From the NCBI GenBank assembly GCA_023101725.1, contig JALJCO010000054.1:506501-570500 (forward strand): 64,000 nucleotides of DNA, in the 5' to 3' direction. The notes below the pieces were generated by a model. The model saw only the letters and a program-made list of their open reading frames with translations, made no database searches and was not told the DNA's origin. A program made the translations under genes and the position numbers. How positions within the stretch are numbered: the first letter of the stretch is position 1; each line of letters opens with the position of its first letter. Positions 36,841-47,777 of this stretch are shown in pieces. This stretch comes from Atherinomorus stipes. Lineage: Eukaryota; Chordata; Actinopteri; Atheriniformes; Atherinidae.

Positions 36841-38310
36841 GGTACTCTGATACCCTGGGGAGATAAAGCAGACTTCAGACAGTGTACATGACAAAATGAA
36901 CTCCAACAAGTTAGTGCCTTTTGACCAGTCCAAATGAGGATTGTGCAACTTTAACCAAGGGAGACCCAGGATGAGAGGTGAATGGGGTGACTGAATAACC
37001 AAGAGTTGAATCTCTTCTCGATGGTTACCTGAAGTTAACAGAGTTACTGGCTGAGTCTGGTGAGTCACATGAGCCAAAACACGACCATCAACTGCATAAA
37101 TAGTTCGAGTCTCAGGAAGTTGCACGACAGGAATGGAATGCTGTTTAACTACAGACTCGTCAATAAAACTTTCGTCAGCCCCTGAAACGACTAAAGGAGA
37201 AAAAGGTATTGTTTCTTGACCAAAAACCAAAACAGATGTTAACTGAGTACGCTGTTTAACAATGGGAGGAGGGTTGGTAGTGTGACCCATCCGGACTCCT
37301 CTTACCTCGAATGGGTCTAGTCTTTTGCTCGATTGGGACAGTTTGGCAGGAAATGACCAGGTTGACCACAGTAAAGGCAAAGTTTCTGCTGGAATCTCCT
37401 CTCTTTCAGCAGGTGTGAGTCTAGTACAACCCAGCTGCATAGGTTCGTCGACTGAAGTTGTAGATGTGGCTGGTACTGGATCTGGTCCCACTGAAGCCGC
37501 TGGCAGATGATTTGGTGGTCGTGGAGGAGGTGTGGCACGAACACCACGTTCATGTCGCCTCTCCCTAAGGCGATTATCCAGTTTGGTGGCTAGCTGTATC
37601 AGAGCTTGTAGAGTGTTACAGTCATCACGGAGCGCTAGCTCATCACGGATTGGATCATTAAGACTCTTCAAAAACACATCCTGAAGAGCAGTCTCCTCCC
37701 ACCCGCTCTCTGCAGCAAGTGTTAAAAATTCAATGGAAAAGTCTGCCACTGACCTGGGGCCTTGCTTCAATGATAAGAGATGACTGGCAGCTTCTCGGCC
37801 ACGAATGGGGTGATCGAATGTGCTCTTCATCTCTTTTATGAAGAGGTCATAAGATGACCGTAGAGGGGAGTTGTGGTCCCATACAGCAGTAGCCCAGAGA
37901 GCAGCACGTCCAGTCAGTAGGCTCACCACAAAGGCTACTTTAGCTTGGTCTGTTGCATAGGTGGTTGGCTGGAGATCGAAGACCAGAGAGCACTGGAGGA
38001 GGAAACGACCACAAGCCCCAGGTTTACCATCATATCTCTCTGGGGTTGGGATCTGGGGCTCTCGTGGGTGTATCCCTGGCACAGGTGCGGCGACAGCAGC
38101 AGGCGGTGAGGTGGAAGGAGCTGACACTTGACCCACAACAGTGTCGAGCCGTTGACTTAATGCAGACAAACTGGAACCAAGAGTCTGTAATGAAGCCATA
38201 ATCTGATGGAGAGTCTGGTCATGTTGACCCATAAGTATACCTTGTGCAGCCACTGCTTGTCTCAGTCCATCTGAGCTGGCTGGGTCTCCTTGGCCAGATT
38301 GTTCTGTCAT
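36840..38310 (-). pseudogene. Ty3/Gypsy gag and protease
   Basis: The frame opens at MTEQSGQGDPASSDGL inside the last bases of the 5' LTR and runs through a capsid-like region (FDHPIRGREAASHLLSLKQG, VADFSIEFLTLAAESGW). The nucleocapsid knuckle CLYCGQPGHFLPNC (CX2CX4HX4C) at about 37340-37400 lies in a different frame from its flanks, so two compensating frame changes bracket it. The protease motif reads LVVSGADESFID; the family usually has D at the third position (DSGA), so the catalytic Asp codon is replaced by Val. [15 protein letters not shown], typical after the protease, follows. The product would be defective in both RNA binding and processing. Confidence 0.9.
38291..38304 (-). promoter_or_regulatory. 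Primer-binding site, self-priming type
   Basis: Directly inside the 5' LTR the element-sense sequence is GAACAATCTGGCCA. It does not begin with TGG, unlike most tRNA-primed sites. Its ACAATCTGGC (plus 38293-38302) is the exact reverse complement of the LTR decamer GCCAGATTGT at the predicted transcript 5' end. This is the arrangement of Tf1/sushi elements, where the folded 5' end of the RNA primes its own reverse transcription. Confidence 0.7.
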
Positions 38311-39681
38311 GGTTAGAGGCAATCCAGACCCAAAAATGCCAACTCAGAATACTCCAGACAAGATTTAGACAAAATATATTTTTATTGCTCATAGGGCAGA
38401 GCAAACATTACCCACAAAACATTCCAGGATCCAAGCAAGGCAAGCAGGCAAGCAGGCAGGCAGGCAGGCAGGCAGTAGAGATGGGATGTCTGACACCGAG
38501 ACTCCGGAGCCTGTGTCAGCCGAGTGAGACAGACTACTCGAAACTGTGCATCAAAAGCCCCATCGAATCTCTGCGATCACGTAACTGATGACGTATGAGG
38601 CTTCATGCGCGCCAGTGAGACACCGGAAATTACGTAATTGATTCAAATCTTTGTCGCTGTGTCAGCTGTCAAAAGGAGACGCTAGATGCTCAACAACCTC
38701 CCCCGTGCCCAGCGCTTTACAACCTTGTGAAAAACTACAATTGAGATCTCTTTAAAGGATGGAGAATTCTGTTGGAAGAAAACGATCTTGTGTCACCCAC
38801 AAGAAATATTATTGACCTAAGTCACATTATCAGAAAGTGTGGCACAAGCACAATCCCCTCATGTACATATTTGTTTTATCTACACATGGAATAGTTATTC
38901 AGTCTGTTTCCAGCTAGAGTGTTCCACAGTGATGCATCTAAAGTTTCCAATCATGCATTATTTTCAAATCATGTGTAGTAAACACAGGTTTGACCCAAGT
39001 TTCTTCCACTGAGTTGCATAAGGACTTTTCATAGACCCTCAGTTACATTTCCCAAACACTGATGTTGACATATTTGTCATAGTATTTCACAGCGCACTTG
39101 TGTTATATCCAAATCATGTCTGTAAAAAGCTAATGAAACATCGGGCAACACATTACCAGACTACTGGTACACTGTCAAAGTGTTCAACTCTTCCATGTGT
39201 ACATGATGATCATTTGAAATGTGTAAGGCTGAATGGATTGATGTTATGTTGGAATATGAATCAATTTAGATGAATCACTCTGAGAATTATAGCTGCTATG
39301 ACTCCAACTGACCACCAGGTGTCACTGGCATGATCTATGAAGCTTTGAAGCTTCGACCCTTTTTCCAATACAGTCAAGCAAAGGCCTCAAAAGGTTCAAA
39401 AGGCTTCATTGGCCCATCTCTAGCAGGCAGGCAGGCAGGCAGGCAGGCAGGCAAGCAGGCAAGCAGGCAAGCAGGCAGGCAGGCAGGCAGCAGTCCTGGG
39501 CAAAAACCAGCTACAGGGGAAGGTAAGCAGACAATCTGGCAGTGACTGAGTGTGGAACCTGTCCTTAAATACTGCATGGAGTGATTGAGGGATTAATTGC
39601 AGGTGTGTTGAGATGCCCAGGGCTGCTGCTCTGCCTGAAAGAAAACTGCAGGGATCAAAACAAAATATCCAAACCCCAACA
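38305..39681 (-). repeat. 5' LTR of the Ty3/Gypsy element, split by a hAT insertion
   Basis: Two LTR parts (38305-38475 and 39423-39681) correspond to the 3' LTR, separated by a 947-bp hAT element that entered the GCAG repeat. The right part ends AAACCCCAACA, then the target duplication GTAAG. Against the 3' LTR I see one substitution near 39541, a 2-bp AA insertion near 39643 and a different GCAG copy number. Confidence 0.93.
38476..39422. mobile_element. Non-autonomous hAT element in the LTR
   Basis: Ends are TAGAGATGGG and CCCATCTCTA, a perfect 10-bp inverted terminal repeat. The flanking 8 bp are GCAGGCAG on both sides (38468-38475 and 39423-39430), the hAT duplication length, although the GCAG repeat makes this alone ambiguous. 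The 947-bp interior (starting ATGTCTGACACCGAGACTCC) has no transposase. It must be younger than the Ty3/Gypsy insertion it splits. Confidence 0.85.
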
Positions 39682-41383
39682 GTAAGGACGGATTCACTGT
39701 ATTTATACATCAACATAAAAAGAATCTGAATTTTTATTCAGTTTCTGCAAGATATTACAGGTCTGAGTTCAAAGGGGCTTTCAAGTTAAGAATACATCGA
39801 GGGGGACACTATGACATGGGAAGTGGGGAAGTTTTGGATCAGTTCTGACAGAAAAAAAAAAAAAACCTGTACCTGAGCTACAGCTGCTGCACCAAAGTCT
39901 GCAAATATCCAGAGGAGGCACTATGGTGATGGAAGATTGTTGACTTGAAAGAACAACTCTGAGTCATCACACGCTTATGCACCTTAAAATGTATAAATTT
40001 GAATATGTTGACGATTTTCATACAGATGCTCTCCATCTTGCACTAACATCAATGTAATTTTCCATTAAGTCAGGTTTGTATAACTGTAGTAAAGCTGCAC
40101 TTAAATCAAAAAGAAAAACTTCTTTTCATCAACCTTTGAACCTGTTACATACAGCCTTCAGCAGGAAAACATAGGTGATAGCTTTTGAAAGCATCGAATA
40201 CAAGACAGAAGAAGTGACTCTTGTGTTCACATCTGCTTCAGATGAAAGGCCAATACAAATATTCAGTCTGCTACACCATATGGCTCTGAATTTATGCATT
40301 AATTAGCATCCATATACATTTGAGTACGGTAGTGACATATTTTATAAGGAAACTTTCTTGGATCTTTTCCAAAACCTGCATTTTTTTTCTGTCCAGTCTG
40401 ATTCTGACTGCTAAAAAAAATCCTACTAAAAAAGCCATCACTCAAATGTCAGCTTTTTTCCAGAGGTGGCTTAACTCGCTCTCTGATGTGTTAAATGAGA
40501 TGTGGAACACAAAATGTTATTTTTTACTGTTCAGCTACTCAAACTTATCATTTCTCTATGTTTCTTTAACTTGACAAGTGCACTTTATAAAAAATGAAAA
40601 AAAGAAACTATGCTTTTTAAATCCCAGACGGAAATTGTAAAATGGTAGTTTTTAAGTTTGTGGGGGAAAAATCATGTTGGTCTGTCTATCAAAGAGGATG
40701 GTTTACTTTATAAAAACAAGTATTTCTATACTTGTTCAACTTCCCTTATCTTTGCTTGCTGAAAGAATAAGCAAAAGAGAAACTTTTCCAACAGCAAGCT
40801 GATGGTATGGTTGTATGTCTGTCTTTGGCTATTTTAAGAACATTTGTGCAAACAAAACCAGCATTTAATGAGCTGTTGTCACAAATGTGTCTACAAAAAA
40901 GCGGGGCAGTAAAAAAAAAAAAAAAAAAAAAAACCCTTTCAACCAGACTCACATCTCTTTTTTAAACTTTCTCCTTTCATCATATCTTAAAACAGTTTGG
41001 CTTCATTAAATACTGAAAAAGATGATAAAAGGTTGACTGGCACAAGTTCAAAAGACTCCTTTTACTCTTCTTTTGATTTTTGGGTGCAGATACCATCTGC
41101 TGCTAAAGAATCACAATCTCCTCCCTTAAAAGCAGCTTTTACAATATTAAACACCAAGATATCAGTTTAACTCAATACTGATTTTAAAAACAAGGTGTGT
41201 CTCTTAAATATGTCAGAATAATAATGGTCAGTGGGAAGAGGGGCCAGAAAATCAAGATCAATGGAATTAAGAACATGTGCAGTCATATACAGTATTTACC
41301 TTTTTTCTTTGTTTGTTTAATCTCAAACAGTACAGGCTGCCATAAGTCTGCTATTCTAGTCAAGACCCATTGTTTATATTATA

Positions 41384-42702
41384 CGGTGGGTACGGAAAGT
41401 ATTCAGACCCCTTTAAACTTTTCACTCTTTGTTTCATTGCAGCCATTTGCCAAAATCAAACAAGTTTGTTTTATTTCTCATTTATGCACACTCAGCACCC
41501 CATCTTCACAGAACCCCCCCCCCCCCCCCAGAAATTTAGAATTTTTTGCAAATTTATTAAAAAAAGAAAAACTGAAATATCAGATGGTCATAAGTATTCA
41601 GACCCCTTCTGCCATTCTTCCTTGCAGATCCTCTCCAGTTCTGTTTGTGAACTTGGTGTTTGTGAATGTTGGTGGACAGCCATTTTCAGGTCTCTCCAGA
41701 GCTGCTCAATTGGGTTTAAGTCAGGGCTCTGGCTGGGCCAGTCAAGAATGGTCCCAGAGTTGTTCCAAAGCCACTCCTTTGTTATTTTAGCTGTGTGCTG
41801 AGGGTCGTTGTCTTGTTGGAAGGTGAACCTTTGGCCCAGTCTGCGGTCCTGAGCACTCTGGAAGAGGTTTTCTTCCAGAATATCTCTGTACTTGGCTGCA
41901 TTCATCTTTCCTTCAATTGCAATCAGTCGTCCTGACCCTGCAGCTGAAAAACACCCCCATAGCATGATGCTGCCACCACCATGTTTCACTGTTGGGATCG
42001 TATTGGGCAGGTGATGAGCAGTGCCTGGTTTTCTCCACAAATACCGCTTAGAATTAACTCCAAAAGTTCAATCTTGGTCTCATCAGACCAGAGAATTTTA
42101 TTTCTCATAGTCTGGGAGTCCTTCATGTGTTTTTTGGCAAACTGTATGCGGGCTTTCATATGTCTTGCACTGAGGAGAGGCTTTTATCGGGCCACTCTGC
42201 CATAAAGCCCCAACTGGTGGAGGGCTGCAGTGACAGTTGACTTTGTGGAACTTTCTCCATCTCCCTACTGCATCTCTGGAGCTCAGCCACATCTTTGGGT
42301 TCTTCTTTACCTCTCTCACCAAGGCTCTTCTCCCACGATGGCTCAGTTTGGCTGGACAGCTGGGTCTAGGAAGAGTTCTGGTCGTCCCAAACTTCTTCCA
42401 TTTAAGGACTATGGAGGCCCAGTGCTCTTAGGAACCTTTACAGCGTGTTCAGACCAAACGCAATTTAGGTAAATATGAGTGTCACTGCAAAGGGTCTGAA
42501 TACTTTTGAACATGTGATATTTCAGTTTTTTATTTTTAATAAATTTGCAAAAATTTCTGCATTTCTGTTTTTTTCTGTCAAGATGGAGTGCTGAAGGTAC
42601 ATTCATTAGAAATAAAATTAACTTTTTTGATTTTAGCAAATGGCTGCATGTAAACAAAGAGTGAAAACTTAAAAGGGGTCTGAATACTTTCCGTACCCAC
42701 CG
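41384..42702 (-). mobile_element. Tc1/mariner element, internally deleted
   Basis: Ends CGGTGGGTACGGAAAGTATT and its reverse complement are flanked by the TA target (41382-41383 and 42703-42704). Terminal repeats of about 200 bp share the CAGCCATTTGC and CACCCCATCTT blocks. The 1.3-kb element carries a degraded minus-strand transposase. The same family supplies the fragment at 6851-7050. Confidence 0.93.
41588..42322 (-). pseudogene. Tc1 transposase remnant
   Basis: The C-terminal frame (41588-42040) has HGGGSIMLWGCFSAAGSG, FQQDNDPQHTAK with the second catalytic Asp, and SPDLNPIEQLWRDLK with the Glu of the DD34E triad. Upstream in another frame (to 42322) are only degenerate traces, and the N-terminal helix-turn-helix domain is missing. 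It cannot encode an active transposase. Confidence 0.9.
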
Positions 42703-44045
42703 TATAGTTTTCTAATTTCTAGTAAAATATACTGTATCGGACATTTACCATTATGCATTTAAGAATTTAGAGACTACACAAAATTTGTGGCTTACAACTC
42801 CAACAATACTCAACATGCATTTTTGCCTCTGTTAGGCAGTTAATCCATTATTTATTTATTTATTTATTTTGTGAAATACCAATGTTCGCTAAAGCCTTAT
42901 GCTGCCAACCTCCAACAGACATAAAAGGGAAAAATAAACTGTTTGACTGCTTAAATCTATGCACATTCATATACACGTGTTGCAAAGTCTTAACATGCAG
43001 TTAGGTTGTTGATGAGGATGTGCCAAGCCAACATGTTACTTTTTTTTTTTATTATTTTATTTTTTATTATAAATAATATTTAAAAAGGTAGGTAGAAATT
43101 TTTAGTGGCAGATATTGTTCAGGGAAAAATACTTAGTTTTTAGAGCTGTCAATAGAGAAAACAAAATGAATGAGAAAAAAAAAACTAAATACTAATCACA
43201 TGTTCAAAATAACCAACTACATTAAGGGTCAAAGTCTCAAAGAACTGTGTGAAAGAGGCTGATAAAAACAAACCATCTACTTCATTCAAACCTTGTGACA
43301 GCAGTTCTAAAATTACCTTATGATTCTATTATACTAAATTACATTTATTGATTTCTTTAATTCTTCCGGGTACGTCTTATCATGAGACCCATGAGTATTC
43401 AAAGTTCAGCATCTCATTCTGTGATATTTAAAGGAGAAGTACTTTTTTGATGCCAGAAACAGCACTGCAGATCTACATTCCCAAGCTGGCACGCACAGTC
43501 TAATTTTTACCAGAGATCTGTTAAAAGAGTCATATAGTAGGGACCCCACCACAGGAGGGAATCAGGAACAGAATAATTCTGTCCGGATAAGTATCAAGAA
43601 GCAGTTACCATGCAATCTAAAAAGAAGTGTTATTGCTATGCGACTGCTAAAACTAAGAGTGTCCTGCTGGAAGAAGATGTCAACCTGATACTTGGAGTTC
43701 AACAGGTATGTATTTTTTGTGTACCTTTTTTAAAAACAGATTATTTAAAAACAGCCTATAAAATATGCAGCTGTGAGGTTATGGAGAACACTAAAGTCAA
43801 ACAAAATTACAAAAAAATACAATATTTAGTGCTTTAAAGACTGTGGGCACAGTCTATAAAGGCTTGTATACAGGTTGATACTGACAAAATATTTTCATGG
43901 TGACTGCAGCATAGATCAAGTTGCTTTTTAAGATGTTATCAAACATGTTTCCTTGTCAATGATCAAAAGAAGATGTCACAACCTAAAACTCAGAGGTTTA
44001 CTATAAAAAGCCAAAGCCACAAACAAACAAGACGGCTTCATTCTG

Positions 44046-44081
44046 GGGGGTGGGGGGTGGGGGTGGGGGGGGGGGGGGGGG
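44046..44081. repeat. G-rich tract
   Basis: GGGGGGTGGGGGGTGGGGGT followed by a pure G run, at the outer left side of the nested Tc1 complex. It is a strong G-quadruplex pattern on the plus strand. Confidence 0.9.
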
Positions 44082-44279
44082 ATTGAACATGTCAACATTT
44101 TTCTCAGAAAATACTGTATATTTATAATAGAGCTATTGACATGAAATTTTCACCAGATGTCGACAACAACCCAAGTAACACACATACAAAGAAATCCGAA
44201 CATTTATGTCCATAAATGAAGTTATGTGTAATATAGTGAAATGACACAGGGAATAAGTATTGAATACGCTTACTGAAAT

Positions 44280-44520
44280 TTATTTAATACTTAGTGCAAA
44301 AACCTTTGTTGGTGATTCCAGCCTCAAGACGCCTCCTGTATGGAGAAACCAGTGTATACATTGCTCAGGTGTGATTTTGGTCCATTCTTTTACACAAACT
44401 GCTTTCAAATCTTCAAGGTTCCGGGTGTCTCTTCTGTGAACTCGGATCTTCAGTTCTTTCCAAACATTTTCAATTGTATTCAAGAAGGCTGATTGACTGG
44501 GCCACTCTAGCAACTTCATT
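44280..44520 (-). pseudogene. Outer Tc1 transposase, C-terminal fragment
   Basis: The frame reads [20 protein letters not shown], then [17 protein letters not shown] and [14 protein letters not shown]. This is the end of a DD34E transposase; its Glu is in [10 protein letters not shown]. The homologous frame stops at about 44520, where unrelated hAT sequence starts. The rest of the protein resumes beyond 46745. Confidence 0.88.
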
Positions 44521-44635
44521 GCTGCACGTGAACATTGCATTGCATGCATGCCATCAGCCGCAGCGCACGCATGTTCAGTCATAACAAGCAGCTGATCGAA
44601 GCTTTTCTGGCTTCACTTCTCTTAAACATCAAGCT

Positions 44636-44713
44636 CGATACAATATTTGCGATGCAAAATGTAAGACAAGCGGCGGGAACACATCTAATCTGAGGAAGCA
44701 GCTGATTAAACAC
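44636..44713 (+). pseudogene. BED-type zinc finger remnant of a hAT transposase
   Basis: The 26-codon stretch reads RYNICDAKCKTSGGNTSNLR, then KQLIKH. The order Cys, Cys, then SGGNTSNLRKxL and a His is the BED finger of hAT/ZBED transposases. The frame ends soon after, at a stop near 44800, and no catalytic domain was seen. It identifies the surrounding DNA as hAT-derived. Confidence 0.6.
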
Positions 44714-45269
44714 AATATTCTTCCAAAAGCTCCGTTCTCGGCGTTCGTCTGCAGCCTGCAGAAAGTAGAGGGAGAAGTCAGTCAGCCCCTCAGCGGCTGA
44801 AAAGATCTAATCGGCGAGCAGATAATAACCAGTGGGGTTCACAAACTGCCATTCAAGAACTCAGTATGATGTAAATACTGAGTTTGCCATCGACCAACAC
44901 AGTAAACCAGTTCAGGGCCGACGTGCAGGTCACGCACATCTCTCCCTCCTTCGCATCCCACATATCAAACTCCTCATCACAGCGGAGTTTCTGCACACGT
45001 GTACCAGCCACAACACTTAAATCTGACAACTAGTCTGCGTCGCTCTCTGAAGAAGCTTGTATGGTTTAACCAGCACAGCAAAAACTGAGTGCACCAAGTT
45101 AGTAAACTAGGCTTGATCATCACAGCAGCAGGCCCACAGCCTCCATCCTACCTGTGCAAAATGCCGCGACAGAATCAGTTTAGTGTCGGAGAACATTCCA
45201 TCTTTTTTCTCATTAAATTATTCTTTCATTAAGTTTCTCTATGTGTACCAAAGGCTCTGACACCATATA

Positions 45270-46543
45270 CAGGTACTACCCAAAAAATTAGAATATTGTG
45301 AAAAAGTTCATGTATTTCTATAATTCAACTTAAAAGGTGCACTTTACATATTGTATAGACAAATAACATGCAAATCAATATATTTCAAGCTTTTATTTGT
45401 TTGAATGTTGCTGATTAGGATTTGCAGCTTAAGAAAACCTCAAATTCTAAAACTCAAAAAATTAGAATATTGCATGAAATCAATTTAAAAAGGACTTTAA
45501 ATACAAAAAGTCAGGCCTCCTAAAATAAAACCTTGCATCCATACTTAGTACTTGGTTGGGGCCCCTTTTGCTTGAATGACTGCCTTAACCCGGCGTGGCA
45601 TGGATGCAACCAGCTTCTGGCATATCTCAGGTGTTATGGAAGAAAAAACATACTTCAATCACAGCCTTGAGCTCTTCTTTATTGTTTGGTCTCTTCCTGT
45701 TCAGCTTTCTCTTGACAATGCCCCACATGTTTTCGATGGGGTTCAGGTCAGGTGAGTTTGCGGGCCAATCAAGCATGACGATTCCATGGTTGTTGAACCA
45801 AGATTTTGTACTTTTGGCAGCGTGGGCAGGTTCCAAGTCTTGCTGGAAAATGAAGTCTGCATCCCCATTCAGCTGGTCCACTGAAGCAAGCATGAAGTGC
45901 TCCAAAATGTCCTGGTAGACGGCTGTGTTTATGCTGGACTTAATGAAGCTCACAGGTCCATTCCTTATGAAGTCCTCCACTCTTTTGAATGGCCCTTCCC
46001 TGACCATCTTCTCCAGGCTCCTGTCAGCCCTCCGGCTTGTACACAGTTTTCTTCCACACTTCTTCCTTCCACTTACTGTAGCTGTCCATTAATGTGCTTT
46101 GAGACAACACTCTAAGAACAACCAGTTTCTTTTGCTATCACTTTTTGTGTCTTTCCCACCTTGTGCAGGGAGTCGATGATTTTCTGCACAACTGTCAGAT
46201 CAGCAGTCTTCCCCATGATTGTGAAGTCTTGTTAACCAAGACAGGGACTTTTTTAAAGGCTTGGGGCACTTACAGAGGTGTTTTGGATTACTTACCTGAT
46301 TAGAATGTGACACTCTGAGCCTACAATACTGGAGCTTTTCACAGTTTTCTCATTTTTTAAGTTTTTGAATTTGAGGTTTTCTAAAGCTGCAAGTCCTAAT
46401 CAGCAACATCCAAACAAACAAAAGCTTGAAATATGTTGATTCACATATTATTTGTCTAAACAATATGTAAATTGCACCTTTTAAGTTGAATTACAGAAAT
46501 ACATGAACTTTTTCAGGATACTCTAATTTTTAGGTAGTACCTG
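45270..46543 (-). mobile_element. Inner Tc1/mariner element
   Basis: Ends CAGGTACTACCCAAAAAATT and, in reverse complement, CAGGTACTACCTAAAAATTA are flanked by TA at 45268-45269 and 46544-46545. Terminal repeats extend about 200 bp. At 1274 bp it is shorter than an intact Tc1 (about 1.6 kb). Confidence 0.94.
45590..46215 (-). pseudogene. Inner Tc1 transposase, internally deleted
   Basis: The N-terminus at 46215 starts MGKTADLTVVQKIIDSLHKV, then KVIAKETGCS and a stop (helix-turn-helix part). The C-terminal frame (45627-46007) has FQQDLEPAHAAKSTKSWF with the second Asp and SPDLNPIENMWGIVKRKL with the Glu, then a frame change into PEICQKLVASMPRRVKAVIQ. The region between DNA-binding and catalytic parts is missing. 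Confidence 0.9.
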
Positions 46544-46744
46544 TAGAATAAAAACAGCTAGATTTTGCTTTAACATATTAGTTAAAAATTATATATTGTG
46601 AATGAGAGATAAATCTGGTATTGCCATGTAGACATACACAAAAGTACTGAAAACTGGTACAGTTTGGTCCTGGTACCGATTCGCAGGTACCGGAAGTTGG
46701 TACTGTATCGATTCAAATGTGAATGGTACCCATCCCTATCCAGA

Positions 46745-47420
46745 ATGTCTCTCTGCTTTTCTCCATTCATCTTACCATTCATCTTGCCTTCATTGATATA
46801 AAGTCTGCCAGTACCATATGCTGAAAACTGCCCCACACCATGATGTACCCACCTCCAAACTTCACTGTTGCTATGGTATTTTTGGGGTCAAGTGCGGTGC
46901 CATTTCTCTTCCATACATGTTGTGTCTTATGACATCCAAAAAGTTCCGATTTGGCTTCACCTGACTAGACTGTTTTCCCAGAATTACCAGGGTTTTTTCA
47001 GATGTTGTGTTGTAAACTTCAAACGAGCATCAACATGCTTTTTCTTCGGAAATGGAGTCTTGCATGGTGTGCAAGCATGAGGGCCATGGCGGATGAGTGC
47101 ATTACTTCTTGTTTTCTTTGAAACAACTGTATCTGCTGATTCCAGGTCTTTTTGAAGCTCTCCACGAGTGGTCCTGGGCTGTTGGAGAACCTTTCTGATT
47201 ATTGTCCTTACTCCTCTGTCTGAAATCTTGTGAGGAGCACCTGGTCGTGGCCTGTTTATGACGATGCCGTGTTCTTTCCACTTCTGAATGATGGCCCCAA
47301 TGATGCTCACTGGAACTTTTAGAAGTTTAGAAATGCACCTGGAACCAATGCCTTCAGTGTGTTTGCATTAATAAGGTTGCAGAGGTCTTTAGACAGCTCT
47401 TTGCTTTTACCCGTCATGGA
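46745..47420 (-). pseudogene. Outer Tc1 transposase, N-terminal and central fragment
   Basis: From about 47420 downward it starts MTGKSKELSKDLCNLI, then GNxxxKWKEHGI-type DNA-binding sequence (IIQKWKEHGIVINRPRPGAP, ISDRGVRTIIRKVLQQP, TTRGELQKDLESA), then central KFGGGYIMVWGSF near 46850. Several stops and frame changes interrupt it. The segment with the second catalytic Asp is absent, lost at the hAT junction. Confidence 0.85.
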
Positions 47421-47777
47421 CTACTTCTTGTCTGACATTTTGGTGATGAGAAACTTTTTTTAAAGGCAACAATCAAGACTAAACCAGTTGATATTACTTT
47501 GCACTGACAGGGGACAGGATTATTTTCTAAATACTGACAGACTCCAGCTCTTTTCTTGGCTACTGTATCTTTTTGTCCCTCCATTTTTTCATGTGTCCAA
47601 TACTTATTCCATGTGTCATTTCACTATAGTGTATTACACCTAACTTAATCTATGCAAATAAATGTTAGGATTTCATTGTAAAGTAGTCAATGATGTCAAA
47701 GCCAAAGCATGTTTCAGAATTACTTTGTTCTTTTTCGAAATAAAATATAAAAGTCTGAAGGCTATATATTTTACCTG

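Larger units (their letters stand above)
33594..39686 (-). mobile_element. Ty3/Gypsy chromovirus (full-length, disrupted)
   Basis: This is a minus-strand LTR retrotransposon with 364-bp LTRs bounded by TG...CA (plus-strand TGTCATGG to CCCCAACA) and a 5-bp target duplication GTAAG at 33594-33598 and 39682-39686. Between the LTRs, reading leftward, are gag with a CCHC knuckle, an aspartic protease, reverse transcriptase, RNase H, integrase and a C-terminal chromodomain. That order with a chromodomain places it among chromoviruses (sushi-like). No envelope gene is present. The two LTRs differ by about one substitution and one 2-bp indel besides GCAG copy number, so insertion is recent, yet the coding frame is broken at several points. 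A hAT element interrupts the 5' LTR. Confidence 0.95.
44525..46738 (+). mobile_element. hAT element remnant inside the outer Tc1
   Basis: The right end GGTACCGATTCGCAGGTACC continues to GAATGGTACCCATCCCTA, a known terminus of fish hAT elements (TAGGGATGGGTACC in reverse). Near the left side 44636-44713 translates as a BED-type zinc-finger piece. The matching left terminus is not visible, and about 150 bp of the host Tc1 seems to be missing at the junction, so insertion was followed by a deletion. A complete Tc1 copy (45270-46543) lies within. Confidence 0.65.
44191..47674 (-). mobile_element. Outer Tc1/mariner element of a three-layer nest
   Basis: The left GAAATCCGAACATTTATGTC, then GTGTAATATAGTGAAATGAC, is mirrored at the right, where the reverse complement reads GAAATCCTAACATTTATTTG, then GTGTAATACACTATAGTGAA. 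This matches a very common teleost Tc1 family. Transposase parts lie at 44280-44520 and 46745-47420; the middle is replaced by a hAT element that itself holds another Tc1. The precise outermost tips were not resolved, so boundaries are approximate. Confidence 0.85.

Noticed and set aside
33738..39490. GCAG repeats first considered as a CRISPR-like or minisatellite array
   Set aside because: They are a microsatellite internal to the LTR, present in both LTRs, with no spacers.
46750..46800. Small repeated ATTCATCTT phrase in the outer Tc1
   Set aside because: A local duplication within a degenerate transposase; no separate element.
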